Shown here piece after piece: positions 17,670 through 26,612 of a DNA stretch of 64,000 nucleotides. Positions within the stretch are counted from its first letter, which is position 1; every line of letters begins with the position of its first letter. A program made the position numbers and the translations under genes. Location of the stretch: positions 2,375,001-2,439,000 of the forward strand of contig NZ_CP122539.1 in NCBI RefSeq assembly GCF_029853675.1, in the 5' to 3' direction. The notes beneath the pieces are model-generated. The model saw nothing but the letters and a program-made list of their open reading frames with translations. It was not told where the DNA came from and made no database searches. The DNA is from Tenacibaculum tangerinum. Its GTDB lineage: Bacteria; Bacteroidota; Bacteroidia; Flavobacteriales; Flavobacteriaceae.

Positions 17670-18821
17670 TTATGAAGGTACTTTTTCTTCTTTGGTATGA
17701 AGAAGTCGGGTTAGTTTGATAGATAAATCTAATAAAATAATTTTAGCATTTCCATTTCTTTCTATATGATATTGTGCGTCGCTTACTTCTTTTTCAATGA
17801 CTAAGATATTGGCACTATGCACAAATGGAGCAAATTTAGCCAATTCAAAATTTTGAGATTTCGTTTCTAAAAACACTAAGTCTCGAGCACCATAATTAAG
17901 CAGTAGTGCTTGTCTGAAAAACTGTAAGCAATATTGTAAAAATTGTTTTTGTGTTTCTCGTCCCGTTTTAGAAATTTCTTCAGCCCAGTTAATTAAATCT
18001 TGAATCACAGCAGCATTCCCTTTGGCTTTAAAGGCAGCGCGAATCCAAGTAATAAACCATTGCTCGAAGATGAGGTCTTTTGAATTGTTATGTAAAAGAT
18101 GTAGGGCTTTGTTGTAATTTCCTTCAGATTGATGTGCGATGTTAATGGCTTGGTTTTCTGAACTATTTTTTTGTGAAACCAACGCATTAGCAATATCACT
18201 TTCACTTAAAGAAGGAAAGTGTAATGCTTGACATCTTGATTTGATCGTGTTTATAATTTGTTCTTCATTTTCTGTAACAAGAATAAAAATGGTTTTACTA
18301 GGGGGCTCTTCAATTAATTTTAACAATTTGTTGGCTGCAGCGGTGTTCATTTTTTCTGCCATCCAAATAATCATCACTTTAAAACCACCTTCGTACGATT
18401 TTAATTGTAGTTTTTTTACAATATCCTCGGCTTCGTCAACTCCTATTTGCCCTTGTTTGTTTTCAACACCAATATGTTGTAGCCAATTAAACAAACTTCC
18501 ATAAGGCTGTTCTTCGATAAAAGAGCGCCAATCTTCTAAAAATAAATCACTAACAGGATGCTTTTTTACAGCATCGTTTGTGGTAACAGGAAAAGCAAAA
18601 TGCAAGTCTGGGTGCTGTAGTTTATTACACTTTATAGCACACGCTTCTGGACTACTAGAAAAATAACATAACACATATTGAGCATATGCAATTGCCATGG
18701 GTAAAGTTCCACTACCTTCTTTACCAATAAATAATTGTGCATGCGGAATTCTGTTGTTTTCAACAGATTGTTGTAAGTGTTCTTTGATGTGCTCTTGGCC
18801 AATAATTGTGTCGAAAGTCAT
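17670..18821 (-). CDS. DNA polymerase III subunit delta'-like clamp-loader ATPase
   Basis: 383 residues from ATG 18821. N-terminal AAA+ module begins TIIGQEHIKEHLQQSV; the P-loop position reads GKEGSG (degenerate, as in delta' which does not hydrolyse ATP). A small Cys-containing insert (about 60-75) resembles the zinc module, and KLIEEPPSKTIFIL (about 150) is the conserved delta' segment with the SRC equivalent KSRCQ nearby. It completes the replicative clamp loader. The -7 box TATATTTG lies only 4 bases upstream of ATG 18821, which argues against the longer frame from 18839 and implies a leaderless mRNA. Confidence 0.88.
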   Translation of the reverse strand: MTFDTIIGQEHIKEHLQQSVENNRIPHAQLFIGKEGSGTLPMAIAYAQYVLCYFSSSPEACAIKCNKLQHPDLHFAFPVTTNDAVKKHPVSDLFLEDWRSFIEEQPYGSLFNWLQHIGVENKQGQIGVDEAEDIVKKLQLKSYEGGFKVMIIWMAEKMNTAAANKLLKLIEEPPSKTIFILVTENEEQIINTIKSRCQALHFPSLSESDIANALVSQKNSSENQAINIAHQSEGNYNKALHLLHNNSKDLIFEQWFITWIRAAFKAKGNAAVIQDLINWAEEISKTGRETQKQFLQYCLQFFRQALLLNYGARDLVFLETKSQNFELAKFAPFVHSANILVIEKEVSDAQYHIERNGNAKIILLDLSIKLTRLLHTKEEKVPS

Positions 18822-18825
18822 ACCA

Positions 18826-18855
18826 CAAATATAAGACATGAAACAAAGAGAACAA
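18826..18855 (-). promoter_or_regulatory. promoter of the delta' gene (leaderless)
   Basis: On the minus strand TTG (18855-18853), a 19-base spacer, then TATATTTG (18833-18826). Transcription should begin at about 18820, at or next to the ATG. Confidence 0.6.
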
Positions 18856-18890
18856 CCTACTTATAAATAAATGATATTTGTATTGATATA

Positions 18891-18922
18891 TTGTTTAGAA
18901 TGATTCTAGTTTGGTATATTTG
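18891..18922 (+). promoter_or_regulatory. promoter of the feo operon
   Basis: TTG (18891-18893), a 21-base spacer and TATATTTG (18915-18922). The predicted start of transcription near 18929 lies downstream of the in-frame TTG/ATG codons at 18891 and 18900, so feoA must start later. It faces away from the delta' promoter. Confidence 0.55.
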
Positions 18923-18941
18923 TACCCTAAAATACGTGTTT

Positions 18942-19166
18942 TTGAGTACAATTGCATCATTACATATAGGAGAAAAAGGAATTATATCTGAAGAATGCTT
19001 AGACAAAATTCCGTTAAAATTATTAGAAATGGGTTGTTTACCAGGAACTGAGGTAGAATTGCTTCAAATAGCTCCTTTAAAAGACCCGATGTACATTTGT
19101 GTTAATGGCAGTCACTTAGCAATTCGAAAAGAAACAGCTTGTCAAATTTCAATTCTTAAATTATAA
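18942..19166 (+). CDS. feoA: ferrous iron transport protein A
   Basis: SH3-like FeoA domain of about 74 residues: SLHIGEKGII at the start, LLEMGCLPGTEVELL in the middle, and NGSHLAIRKETACQI near the end. Thought to assist FeoB. No ATG is available between the promoter and the conserved N terminus. The best start is TTG at 18942 (GTG at 18936 is an alternative). Followed 3 bases later by the feoB ATG. Confidence 0.88.
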   Translation: MSTIASLHIGEKGIISEECLDKIPLKLLEMGCLPGTEVELLQIAPLKDPMYICVNGSHLAIRKETACQISILKL

Positions 19167-19169
19167 TTG

Positions 19170-21275
19170 ATGAGTCATCGTATTCGAGTAGCATTGGTAG
19201 GAAACCCTAATACAGGAAAAACATCATTATTCAATCAACTAACAGGTTTAAACCAAAAAGTTGGAAATTACCCAGGGGTTACAGTCGATAAAAAACAGGG
19301 TATAGCGAAACTCTCTAAAGATAAACGAGCTATTATCACCGATTTACCGGGCACCTATAGCATCAACCCTACTTCTTTAGATGAAAGTATTGTTTTAAAA
19401 ACTTTAATGGCGGCACACAAAGAAGAAACACCAGATGTAATTGTGGTCGTTGCCGATATAGAAAACTTAAAACGAAACTTACTATTATTTTCTCAAATTC
19501 AAGATTTAGAAATTCCAACCGTGTTAGCTTTAAACATGGCAGACCAATTACAACGTAAAGGAATTTCTATAGACATACCTGCTTTAGAAAAAGAGCTACA
19601 CACGAAAGTAATACTAATGTCGGCGAGAACGAATGAGGGAATCGACGATCTAAAAAGTGTCATAGCAAATTATAAAAGCTTAAAAGTACACTCAAATTTT
19701 AACGAGTTAGTAGAAAAAATAGACCCCGCATATTTTAATAAACTAGCTAAAGTAGGAGAAGATTTTACCACCTATGGTTTGTGGATGATGCTTACCAAAA
19801 AACACACCCTGTTACTTTCTTCAGAAGAAAAAGAAAGAATGAAGTTTTTTGAAGGCGAAGAAGCAAAACAGAAAAAGTACCAACACAAAGAAACCATATA
19901 CCGATATCAGAAAATCAATGCAATTTTAAAGAAGACGTATCACGTCGATGCTTCAAAAGCGAGTGATTTACGCAGTAAACTCGATCGTGTGTTTACTCAT
20001 AAAATATTCGGCTATGTTATTTTCTTCGGATTGTTATTACTGATTTTTCAATCTATTTTCGATTGGGCAGCTACGCCAATGGACGTTATTGACGGTTTTT
20101 TTGCCAATATAGCCGATTTTACCAAAGCGAAGTTGCCTGCGGGAATGTTTACCGACCTGTTAACCGACGGTGTTATTCCAGGGATTGGAGGAGTCGTGAT
20201 TTTTATTCCGCAGATTGCTATTTTATTTCTATTCATCGCCATATTAGAAGAAACAGGATATATGAGTAGGGTGGTGTTTTTAATGGATAAAATTATGCGT
20301 CGTTTCGGTATGAGTGGTAAAAGTGTTATCCCTTTAATTTCTGGGACTGCTTGTGCCATTCCTGCAATTATGGCTACACGAACCATATCAAGCTGGAAAG
20401 AACGATTAATTACCATCTTAGTAACGCCATTTACCACCTGTTCGGCACGATTACCTGTGTATGCAATTTTAATTGCATTAACCATACCCAATACCAAGGT
20501 GTTAGGCTTTTTTAGCTTACAAGGGCTAACACTGTTAACGTTATATATATTAGGTTTTGCAGCAGCATTTGTGGCAGCATATATATTACATAAAACACTC
20601 AAAATAAAAAGCAATTCGTTTTTTATTGTTGAAATGCCTAACTATAAATTGCCTTCGATAAAAAATGTATTGTATGATGTAATTGAAAAAACAAAAGCCT
20701 TTGTTTTTGGAGCAGGAAAAATCATTTTAGCCATTTCAATAATACTATGGTTTTTAGCATCACACGGTCCGTCATCTTTTGATAACGCAGAGAAAAATGT
20801 ACTTAAAAACACTACAAACCAACAGTTATCAGAAGCCGAATTATCCAAAAAAATAGCCTCTGCTAAATTGGAGAATTCCTACATCGGAATTGCTGGAAAA
20901 GCAATAGAACCCGCTGTAAAGCCTTTGGGATACGATTGGAAAATAGGTATAGGAATCATCAGTTCATTTGCAGCTAGAGAAGTGTTTATTGGTACCTTGG
21001 CAACTATTTATAGTGTTGAAACAGATGAGGAAAACACCTCAACGATAAAACAAAAAATGGCATCAGAAATCAATCCAGATACAGGAGAAAAACGATTTAA
21101 TTTCGCAACAGGAATATCGTTGCTACTATTCTATGCCTTTGCTATGCAATGTATGGCAACGTTAGCCATTGTAAAACGTGAAACAAAAAGCTGGAAGTGG
21201 CCTCTAATTCAATTAGTAAGCATGGGTGTTTTAGCCTATTTATCTGCCTTTATGGCTTATCAAATTTTAAGTTAA
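19170..21275 (+). CDS. feoB: ferrous iron transport protein B
   Basis: Inner-membrane Fe(II) transporter with a cytosolic GTPase domain. About 701 residues. G1 GNPNTGKTS (about 10-18), switch region GNYPGVTVDKK, G3 DLPGTYS, G4 NMAD. The transmembrane part has two gate-like repeats, including ISGTACAIPAIMATRT and CSARLPVYAIL, typical of FeoB. Starts at ATG 19170, 3 bases after feoA, and its TAA overlaps the ATG of the next gene. Iron/Fur regulation is likely for the family, but no operator was identified. Confidence 0.96.
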   Translation: MSHRIRVALVGNPNTGKTSLFNQLTGLNQKVGNYPGVTVDKKQGIAKLSKDKRAIITDLPGTYSINPTSLDESIVLKTLMAAHKEETPDVIVVVADIENLKRNLLLFSQIQDLEIPTVLALNMADQLQRKGISIDIPALEKELHTKVILMSARTNEGIDDLKSVIANYKSLKVHSNFNELVEKIDPAYFNKLAKVGEDFTTYGLWMMLTKKHTLLLSSEEKERMKFFEGEEAKQKKYQHKETIYRYQKINAILKKTYHVDASKASDLRSKLDRVFTHKIFGYVIFFGLLLLIFQSIFDWAATPMDVIDGFFANIADFTKAKLPAGMFTDLLTDGVIPGIGGVVIFIPQIAILFLFIAILEETGYMSRVVFLMDKIMRRFGMSGKSVIPLISGTACAIPAIMATRTISSWKERLITILVTPFTTCSARLPVYAILIALTIPNTKVLGFFSLQGLTLLTLYILGFAAAFVAAYILHKTLKIKSNSFFIVEMPNYKLPSIKNVLYDVIEKTKAFVFGAGKIILAISIILWFLASHGPSSFDNAEKNVLKNTTNQQLSEAELSKKIASAKLENSYIGIAGKAIEPAVKPLGYDWKIGIGIISSFAAREVFIGTLATIYSVETDEENTSTIKQKMASEINPDTGEKRFNFATGISLLLFYAFAMQCMATLAIVKRETKSWKWPLIQLVSMGVLAYLSAFMAYQILS

Positions 21276-21394
21276 TGCAAGAAATTCTAACCTATATCGT
21301 TGTTATATTCGCAGTAGTATTCCTACTCAAGAAATTTGTATTTAAATCTAAGAGCGATAAAAATTGCAATACTAATTGTAACTGCTCCTCATAA
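21275..21394 (+). CDS. FeoB-associated Cys-rich membrane protein
   Basis: 39 residues: one membrane helix (about 4-18), a basic turn (KKFVFKSKSDK) and a tail with three cysteines in CNTNCNC. It begins in the TAATG overlap with feoB, so translation is coupled. This matches the small FeoB-associated family found downstream of feoB in Bacteroidota and Firmicutes. Proposed to help iron handling at the FeoB pore; the mechanism is not established. Confidence 0.85.
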   Translation: MQEILTYIVVIFAVVFLLKKFVFKSKSDKNCNTNCNCSS

Positions 21395-21492
21395 GAAAGC
21401 AACAACTATTTTTCGTGTCATTTCGCAAAAATCGTATGTTTGTGGTCTTATATTCTGTAAATAAAGAAAAAATAATCAGTAAAAAATTTTAT

Positions 21493-21993
21493 ATGAAAAA
21501 AGTACTTTTAGTCGTTGTAGTTTTTATCAGCTCTTTTGTGCATGCGCAACAAGAAGTTAAAGTAGATTTATTAGACGCTTTAGCGTTTAAAACCTTAGAG
21601 TTTTCTTACGAGTATTATACAACCGAGCGTTCATCCATAGGTGTTTCAGCGTTGTTTAATTTTGAAAAAAGAACGGCAGACTTTAAATATAACGAACAAC
21701 AAATGTTTACTCCATTTTTTCGTCACTATTTTACTAACAATCGTAATTGGAATCATTTTGGAGAAGTTTTTATGGGAATCAACACAGGAGAAAGAGAAGT
21801 TGAACTTGACGGGGCTACTAATACCTATAAAAAATATACTGATGGAGCTTTAGGTATAGCAGTGGGTTCAAAATATGTGTCTTCTGGAGGCTTTGTTATT
21901 GACGTTTATGCTGGTTTAGGAAGAAATCTGTTCACTTCAGAATCGCGTTCAATTGTGCCAAGAATCGGTGTAAATTTAGGATATCGTTTTTAA
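21493..21993 (+). CDS. outer-membrane protein, DUF3575-like
   Basis: 166 residues from ATG 21493 (MKKVLLVVV...): signal peptide with cleavage after VHAQ at about 18, then beta-barrel-type strands, ending YRF with a C-terminal Phe. The pattern DLLDALAFKTLEFSYEYY and PFFRHYF with a final GLGRNLF/PRIGVNLGYRF resembles DUF3575 family outer-membrane proteins. The longer frame from 21415 starts upstream of a TATGTTTG -7-like box (21435-21442), which supports the shorter protein. Function unknown. Confidence 0.75.
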   Translation: MKKVLLVVVVFISSFVHAQQEVKVDLLDALAFKTLEFSYEYYTTERSSIGVSALFNFEKRTADFKYNEQQMFTPFFRHYFTNNRNWNHFGEVFMGINTGEREVELDGATNTYKKYTDGALGIAVGSKYVSSGGFVIDVYAGLGRNLFTSESRSIVPRIGVNLGYRF

Positions 21994-22097
21994 TAACTCA
22001 AATAAAAGAGGTGTTTCCAAACAAAATGAGAGATTGAAAAATACATTTATAAAGACGTATTCAGAGAATAACTTAATTCAATGTATTTCAAGATAAA

Positions 22098-22140
22098 AAA
22101 TCGAAGATTTGTTTAACACAGGTCTTCGATTTGCTTTTTA
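22098..22140 (+). terminator. intrinsic terminator-like hairpin
   Basis: AAATCGAAGA (22098-22107) pairs with TCTTCGATTT (22123-22132), followed by GCTTTTTA. It would end transcripts of the DUF3575-like gene about 105 bases downstream of its stop. Confidence 0.65.
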
Positions 22141-22314
22141 TAATTATATGTTGTGTCAAAAACTCAGTTTTCACTGATTTTAAGGTATCGTTTTCCAGTG
22201 ATTGCACTTTTTCTTTACATCTAAACTCAATTTCGTAGTTATAGTAACGTAACTTCGATATAAAACATCAATTTGAAGGAGCTAAAAAATTAATAGTGTG
22301 TCATGTATATAGCA

Positions 22315-22400
22315 TAACGTATGAGTGATGAGACATCTCACTCTGAAGAGTTACTTATATGAATGAGACTTCTCTCTGTCGTCCGAGAAATGACATTCTC
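22315..22400. repeat. decayed dispersed palindromic repeat
   Basis: The stretch has GAGTGATGAGACATCTCACT on one side and ATGAATGAGACTTCTCTC...GAGAAATGACA on the other. This resembles the GAAATCTCAT/GAGAAATGACA type of repeat element found between genes of Flavobacteriaceae, but the arms no longer pair well. Confidence 0.4.
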
Positions 22401-22517
22401 TATTGGGTCTTAGAGGTAAAATCTTAAAATTAACGCTATGGTATCTTGAAATTACCTTATGTAGATTAATACAAATTGTTGCCTAACTACAACTTTTTGA
22501 AATGATTCATAATAAGC

Positions 22518-22555
22518 ACAAAAAAAGCCTTAACCTGTTTAGTTAAGACTTTTTT
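22518..22555 (-). terminator. terminator of the downstream tRNA-Gln unit
   Basis: On the minus strand AGTCTTAAC and GTTAAGGCT arms flank a TAAACAG loop and are followed by a T-run, directly after the tRNA at 22559-22628. Confidence 0.75.
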
Positions 22556-22558
22556 AGT

Positions 22559-22628
22559 TGGCCCACAAGGACTCGAACCTTGAATAACGGCACCAAAAAC
22601 CGGTGTGTTACCATTACACCATGGGCCA
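22559..22628 (-). tRNA. tRNA-Gln (UUG), copy 2
   Basis: 70 bases with a 7-bp acceptor stem (TGGCCCA/TGGGCCA), D arm GTGT/ACAC, T arm CAAGG/CCTTG with TTCGAGT loop, and anticodon loop TTTTGGT giving UUG. No CCA is encoded. Identical in sequence to the tRNA 167 bases away. A -7-like TATATTTG (22648-22641, minus) lies 12 bases upstream. Confidence 0.93.
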
Positions 22629-22693
22629 ATGACTATGCTGCAAATATAAAAACAAAGTTTTATATGTAGAAATCAAAAAAACAATTTTTATAA

Positions 22694-22724
22694 AAAAATC
22701 CTCACGAAATTCGTGAGGATTTTG
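22694..22724 (-). terminator. terminator between the two tRNA-Gln genes
   Basis: AAATCCTCACGAA and TTCGTGAGGATTT form a perfect inverted repeat of 13 bp with T-rich flanks, directly downstream of the tRNA at 22726-22795. Confidence 0.8.
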
Positions 22725-22725
22725 T

Positions 22726-22795
22726 TGGCCCACAAGGACTCGAACCTTGAATAACGGCACCAAAAACCGGTGTGTTACCATTACACCATGGGCCA
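22726..22795 (-). tRNA. tRNA-Gln (UUG), copy 1
   Basis: Same 70-base gene as at 22559-22628, with anticodon UUG. The stretch upstream (about 22796-22832) is similar to that of the other copy, and a TATATTTG -7 box is at 22820-22813 with a TTG -33 match about 19 bases further up. Each tRNA thus seems to have its own promoter and terminator. Confidence 0.93.
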
Positions 22796-23010
22796 ATTGC
22801 TTATTGCGGGTGCAAATATAAAACAAAGTTTTATTTCAACAAATTTTTTATACATTTTTTCATTCACTCCGCTTTCAATACCTAAAATTTCATTTAACAG
22901 AACTTTACAAAAGCACTTTCGTTATAAATCATATCAAAATTATATTTTTGTTTTCAATAAAAAATCATAAGGAATTAATACATTCGTACTTTATATCTAG
23001 ATAAAAAACT

Positions 23011-26000
23011 ATGACTGAGTTTAACTATAAAAAGTGGAACATCATTTTAGGATGGGTTTCGTTTGCAATAGCCTTAATCACCTATACCCTAACACTTGAG
23101 CCTACGGTAAGTTCATGGGATTGTGGAGAATACATCGCAACTGCCGTAAACTTAGAGGTCGGGCATCCTCCTGGTGCTCCTTTATTTCAAATGCTAGGTG
23201 CATTTTTTGCGATGTTTACGAGCGACCCTAGCCAGTTGGCAAAAATGGTCAACTTTATGTCGGGGTTAGCAAGTGCTTTTACCATCCTTTTTATGTTTTG
23301 GACCATTACCAATTTAGCCAGAAAAATGGCTATAAAAAATGGAAAGTTAGGTAATAACGAAGCCATCGCTGTGCTAGGCAGCGGATTGGTAGGTGCCCTA
23401 GCCTATACTTTTTCTGATAGTTTTTGGTTCAGTGCGGTAGAAGGAGAGGTGTATGCCATGTCTTCTTTCTTAATGGCTTTACTATTTTGGTTAGGTTTAC
23501 GTTGGGAAAGTGAATTGAACACTCCAAGAGGAGATAAATGGTTGGTACTTATCAGTTTTGTGGTTGGTTTGTCTTTTGGAGTGCATATCTTATCACTTTT
23601 GGTTATTCCATCTATTGTGATGCTGTATTTTTTCAAAACGTATAAAAATATCACAATAAAAACAACTGCCATAGCTACCTTAATTTCAATACTCGTTCTA
23701 GTTTTTGTATTTAAATTTTTATTTCCTTTTACTTTAAAATTCTTTAGTGCTGCGGAGCTATTCTTTATCAATCAAGTAGGATTGCCCTATAATTCAGGAA
23801 CCATTATTGCAGGCATTGTTTTAATAGGATTGTTTGTTTACGCACTCAAATATACCCGTAAAAAGAACTTGGTTACTGCAAACACGTTGGTGCTTTCTGT
23901 ATTATTTATTATGGTTGGATTTTCATCTTGGTTAATGCTACCCATTCGTGCCAATGCCGATACGATTATCAATGAAAATAATCCATCAAGTGCCCGTGAA
24001 TTATTAGCTTATTATAACCGTGAGCAATATGGCGATGCCAATATTTTTTACGACAATTACTATTCTGTAGCCTATGATCGAGAACAAGATGCAGAGCAGC
24101 CATATAAAGACGATAAACCTAAGTACGAAAAAATAGATGGCAAGTATGTAATTGTAAATAGATATAAAAATGTACTTCCTAATTACTCAAGCAAACACAA
24201 AGGATTCATTCCTCGTATGGTAAATCCTGCCTCTGAACAAGCATACAAAAGTATTGCGGGTATTCCTGCACGTAGTAAAAGACGCCCAACCTTTTTAGAA
24301 AACATGAAGTTTATGATTGATTTTCAATTCGGGTATATGTATGGGCGTTATTTTATGTGGAATTTTGTTGGTCGCCAAAACGATATTCAAGGACAGTTGG
24401 ATGAAAATGGAAACTGGTTAAGTGGTATCACTTTAGTTGATGAATTCTTTCTAGGCTCACAACAAAACTTGCCCGATGATGTTAAAAACAACAAAGGACG
24501 TAATACGTACTTCTTTTTACCCTTTATTTTGGGTCTTATTGGTTTATTGTACCAACTTAATCGAGATAAAAAGAATTTTTATGTACTAACCTTGTTCTTT
24601 TTATTTACAGGGCTCGCCATTATATTTTATACCAACCCTAAACCTTTTGAGCCTCGTGAACGTGATTATGCCGTAGTGGGTTCGTTTTATGTGTTTGCTA
24701 TTTGGATTGGTTTCGGAGTGCTTGCACTGTATGATTACTTTAAAAAATACGCTAGTAAAAAGATAGTTGCTATTGCTGTTTCTGTCATTTCATTGCTAGC
24801 AGTTCCTACGTTAATGGCCTTTCAAAACTGGGACGACCACGATAGATCAGACCGTTACTTGGCACAATTAAACGCACAAACCTATTTAGAAAGTTGCGAT
24901 CCGAATGCCATTATTTTTACCATTGGCGATAACGATACTTTCCCGCTTTGGTACATGCAACAAGTAGAAGGTGTTCGTAGAGATATTAAGATTGTAAACA
25001 CCAGTCTTTTTCAAACAGATTGGTATATCGACCAAATGAAAAAGAAAACGTACGATGCCGAGCCAATTCCGTCGCAGTTAACACACGACCAATACAAATA
25101 CGGAACACTAGATATGGCATATTACTATCCGATTCCGCAGTTAAAAGATTCCATTCTTTCTATTAAAGATTTTATGCGATGGATAGCAAGTGATAATGAC
25201 GCAACCTATTTAGATGCAGGAGACGGTGCAAAAGAAAAGTTCTATCCAACTAATAAAATACGTATTCCTGTTAACAAAGAAAATGCCTTAAAAACTGGAT
25301 TGGTAGCACCGAAAGATGCAGATAAAATACTAGACTATATAGACATTACAGTAGACGATAGAGCGTTATCGAAAGCTAGAATTTTAATGCTAGATATTTT
25401 AAATAATTTCGACTGGAAACGTCCAATTTATTTTACAGGTGGTGCTAACGCTGATGAAGAATACATCTGGTTAAAAGATTACTTGCAATTAGATGGAATG
25501 GCTTATAAATTAGTTCCCATTAAAACACCAATTGAAGGACGAACTATTTTTGACATGGGACGTATAGACCCTGAAAAAATGTATGACAATGTTAAAAAAT
25601 GGGATTGGAAAACCATTAATAATGGTGAAATATACTTAGATGAGCAAAGTAAGCGCAATGCTATTTCGTTACGTAATAATTTAATTCGTTTGTCTGAAGA
25701 GTTCTTGCAAGAAGGAGATTCGGTAAATGCGAAAGATGTGTTAGATTTATCGTTACACAAAATGCCTATCAAAGATTTCGACCATTACAATTTTTCATTA
25801 GGCTATCCTGAACTGTATTATCGTATCGGTGATATTGATAAGGCTCGACAAACTGCGGAAACCTTAGCTGATATTTTCCAGCAAAAACTTAGGTATTACA
25901 GTACCTTTAAACCTGAAGATATTGGTTTAATTATCGATAATTTGGAAACTAATTTGTACATGTATGAAAACTTAGTTCAGCAAATTACTCGATACGATAC

Positions 26001-26121
26001 CGATCAAGAATATGGCAAGAAGTTTTTTGAAGGTTACATAACTCATGCGCAACTGTTTAGTCATTTAATGCCTGAAGACGAACCTGAGTTGCCACAAGAA
26101 CTCGATACTATCAAACCTTAA
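23011..26121 (+). CDS. DUF2723 / GT117-family membrane glycosyltransferase-like protein
   Basis: 1036 residues. The first half has about 11-13 membrane helices. Near the N terminus is the family signature TVSSWDCGEYIATAVNLEVGHPPGAPLFQMLG (split here: WDCGEYI about 35-41 and GHPPGAPL about 50-57), with an acidic residue in the position expected for a lipid-phosphate sugar transferase. The second half is soluble, periplasmic, with TPR-like repeats near the end (about 880-1000). The family is related to eukaryotic TMEM260/POMT-like proteins and is assumed to transfer a sugar onto proteins at the membrane. Its 3' end (from about 26002) is duplicated at 29113 onward. Confidence 0.85.
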   Translation: MTEFNYKKWNIILGWVSFAIALITYTLTLEPTVSSWDCGEYIATAVNLEVGHPPGAPLFQMLGAFFAMFTSDPSQLAKMVNFMSGLASAFTILFMFWTITNLARKMAIKNGKLGNNEAIAVLGSGLVGALAYTFSDSFWFSAVEGEVYAMSSFLMALLFWLGLRWESELNTPRGDKWLVLISFVVGLSFGVHILSLLVIPSIVMLYFFKTYKNITIKTTAIATLISILVLVFVFKFLFPFTLKFFSAAELFFINQVGLPYNSGTIIAGIVLIGLFVYALKYTRKKNLVTANTLVLSVLFIMVGFSSWLMLPIRANADTIINENNPSSARELLAYYNREQYGDANIFYDNYYSVAYDREQDAEQPYKDDKPKYEKIDGKYVIVNRYKNVLPNYSSKHKGFIPRMVNPASEQAYKSIAGIPARSKRRPTFLENMKFMIDFQFGYMYGRYFMWNFVGRQNDIQGQLDENGNWLSGITLVDEFFLGSQQNLPDDVKNNKGRNTYFFLPFILGLIGLLYQLNRDKKNFYVLTLFFLFTGLAIIFYTNPKPFEPRERDYAVVGSFYVFAIWIGFGVLALYDYFKKYASKKIVAIAVSVISLLAVPTLMAFQNWDDHDRSDRYLAQLNAQTYLESCDPNAIIFTIGDNDTFPLWYMQQVEGVRRDIKIVNTSLFQTDWYIDQMKKKTYDAEPIPSQLTHDQYKYGTLDMAYYYPIPQLKDSILSIKDFMRWIASDNDATYLDAGDGAKEKFYPTNKIRIPVNKENALKTGLVAPKDADKILDYIDITVDDRALSKARILMLDILNNFDWKRPIYFTGGANADEEYIWLKDYLQLDGMAYKLVPIKTPIEGRTIFDMGRIDPEKMYDNVKKWDWKTINNGEIYLDEQSKRNAISLRNNLIRLSEEFLQEGDSVNAKDVLDLSLHKMPIKDFDHYNFSLGYPELYYRIGDIDKARQTAETLADIFQQKLRYYSTFKPEDIGLIIDNLETNLYMYENLVQQITRYDTDQEYGKKFFEGYITHAQLFSHLMPEDEPELPQELDTIKP

Positions 26122-26231
26122 TTTAATTAGGTTATATTTTGTAAAAACACCACTTATACTAAAACAATTGTTTGAAGTATACGTGGTCTTTTTTTACCAC
26201 TCAAAAAGAAATATACCTCACTTTTGATGAT
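26002..26231 (+). repeat. direct repeat copy 1 (GT117 3' end + decayed deacetylase 5' end)
   Basis: Aligns with 29113-29343 at about 85-90% by eye. In this copy the GT117 end is intact, but the deacetylase start is decayed: its ATG has become ATA (26156-26158) and two bases are missing after TTGTTTG. Confidence 0.85.
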
Positions 26232-26612
26232 TTATCTGTTTCTAAATTCATACGATTTTGACTTTCCATTTTTATCATATAATACCAGTATATATCACAG
26301 CGAATGAATTCATTTTTCAAAATCAAATCATAACAGGAATAATATGCCGCACAATGATAACTTCAAACAAACAAGATCATCTCTAAGGCTACCTAATGAG
26401 TGATTAGATATATTTTTGTTAAAGAAATGTTAAAAAAACTAAGGGTTTTCCCTTATCTAAAAAAAAACAAATAGGGAAACTGGGTATTGTACAATCAAAA
26501 AAACGATTTTACCTTTAAATTAACTATTTAAAGTTTCAATAAAAGAAAAAGCAAGTAGGAAATAGAGAGAATATAAAAATGTAAAATTATTCTATAATTA
26601 AAAACAACCACA
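26232..26612. other. A/T-rich stretch before the lipoprotein module
   Basis: About 380 bases without an ORF or clear promoter. Nothing recognised beyond general A-richness immediately upstream of the lipoprotein gene. Confidence 0.4.

Larger units (their letters stand above)
21994..22558. other. intergenic stretch with terminator-like hairpins and decayed repeat
   Basis: 565 bases without a gene. It contains a hairpin at 22098-22140 and a decayed palindromic repeat at about 22315-22400 (below), then the tRNA-Gln terminator. Nothing else was recognised. Confidence 0.6.

Noticed and set aside
17500..17700. Plus-strand 66-codon frame opposite the kinase/delta' junction
   Set aside because: Antisense shadow of the A/T-rich gap; no domain.
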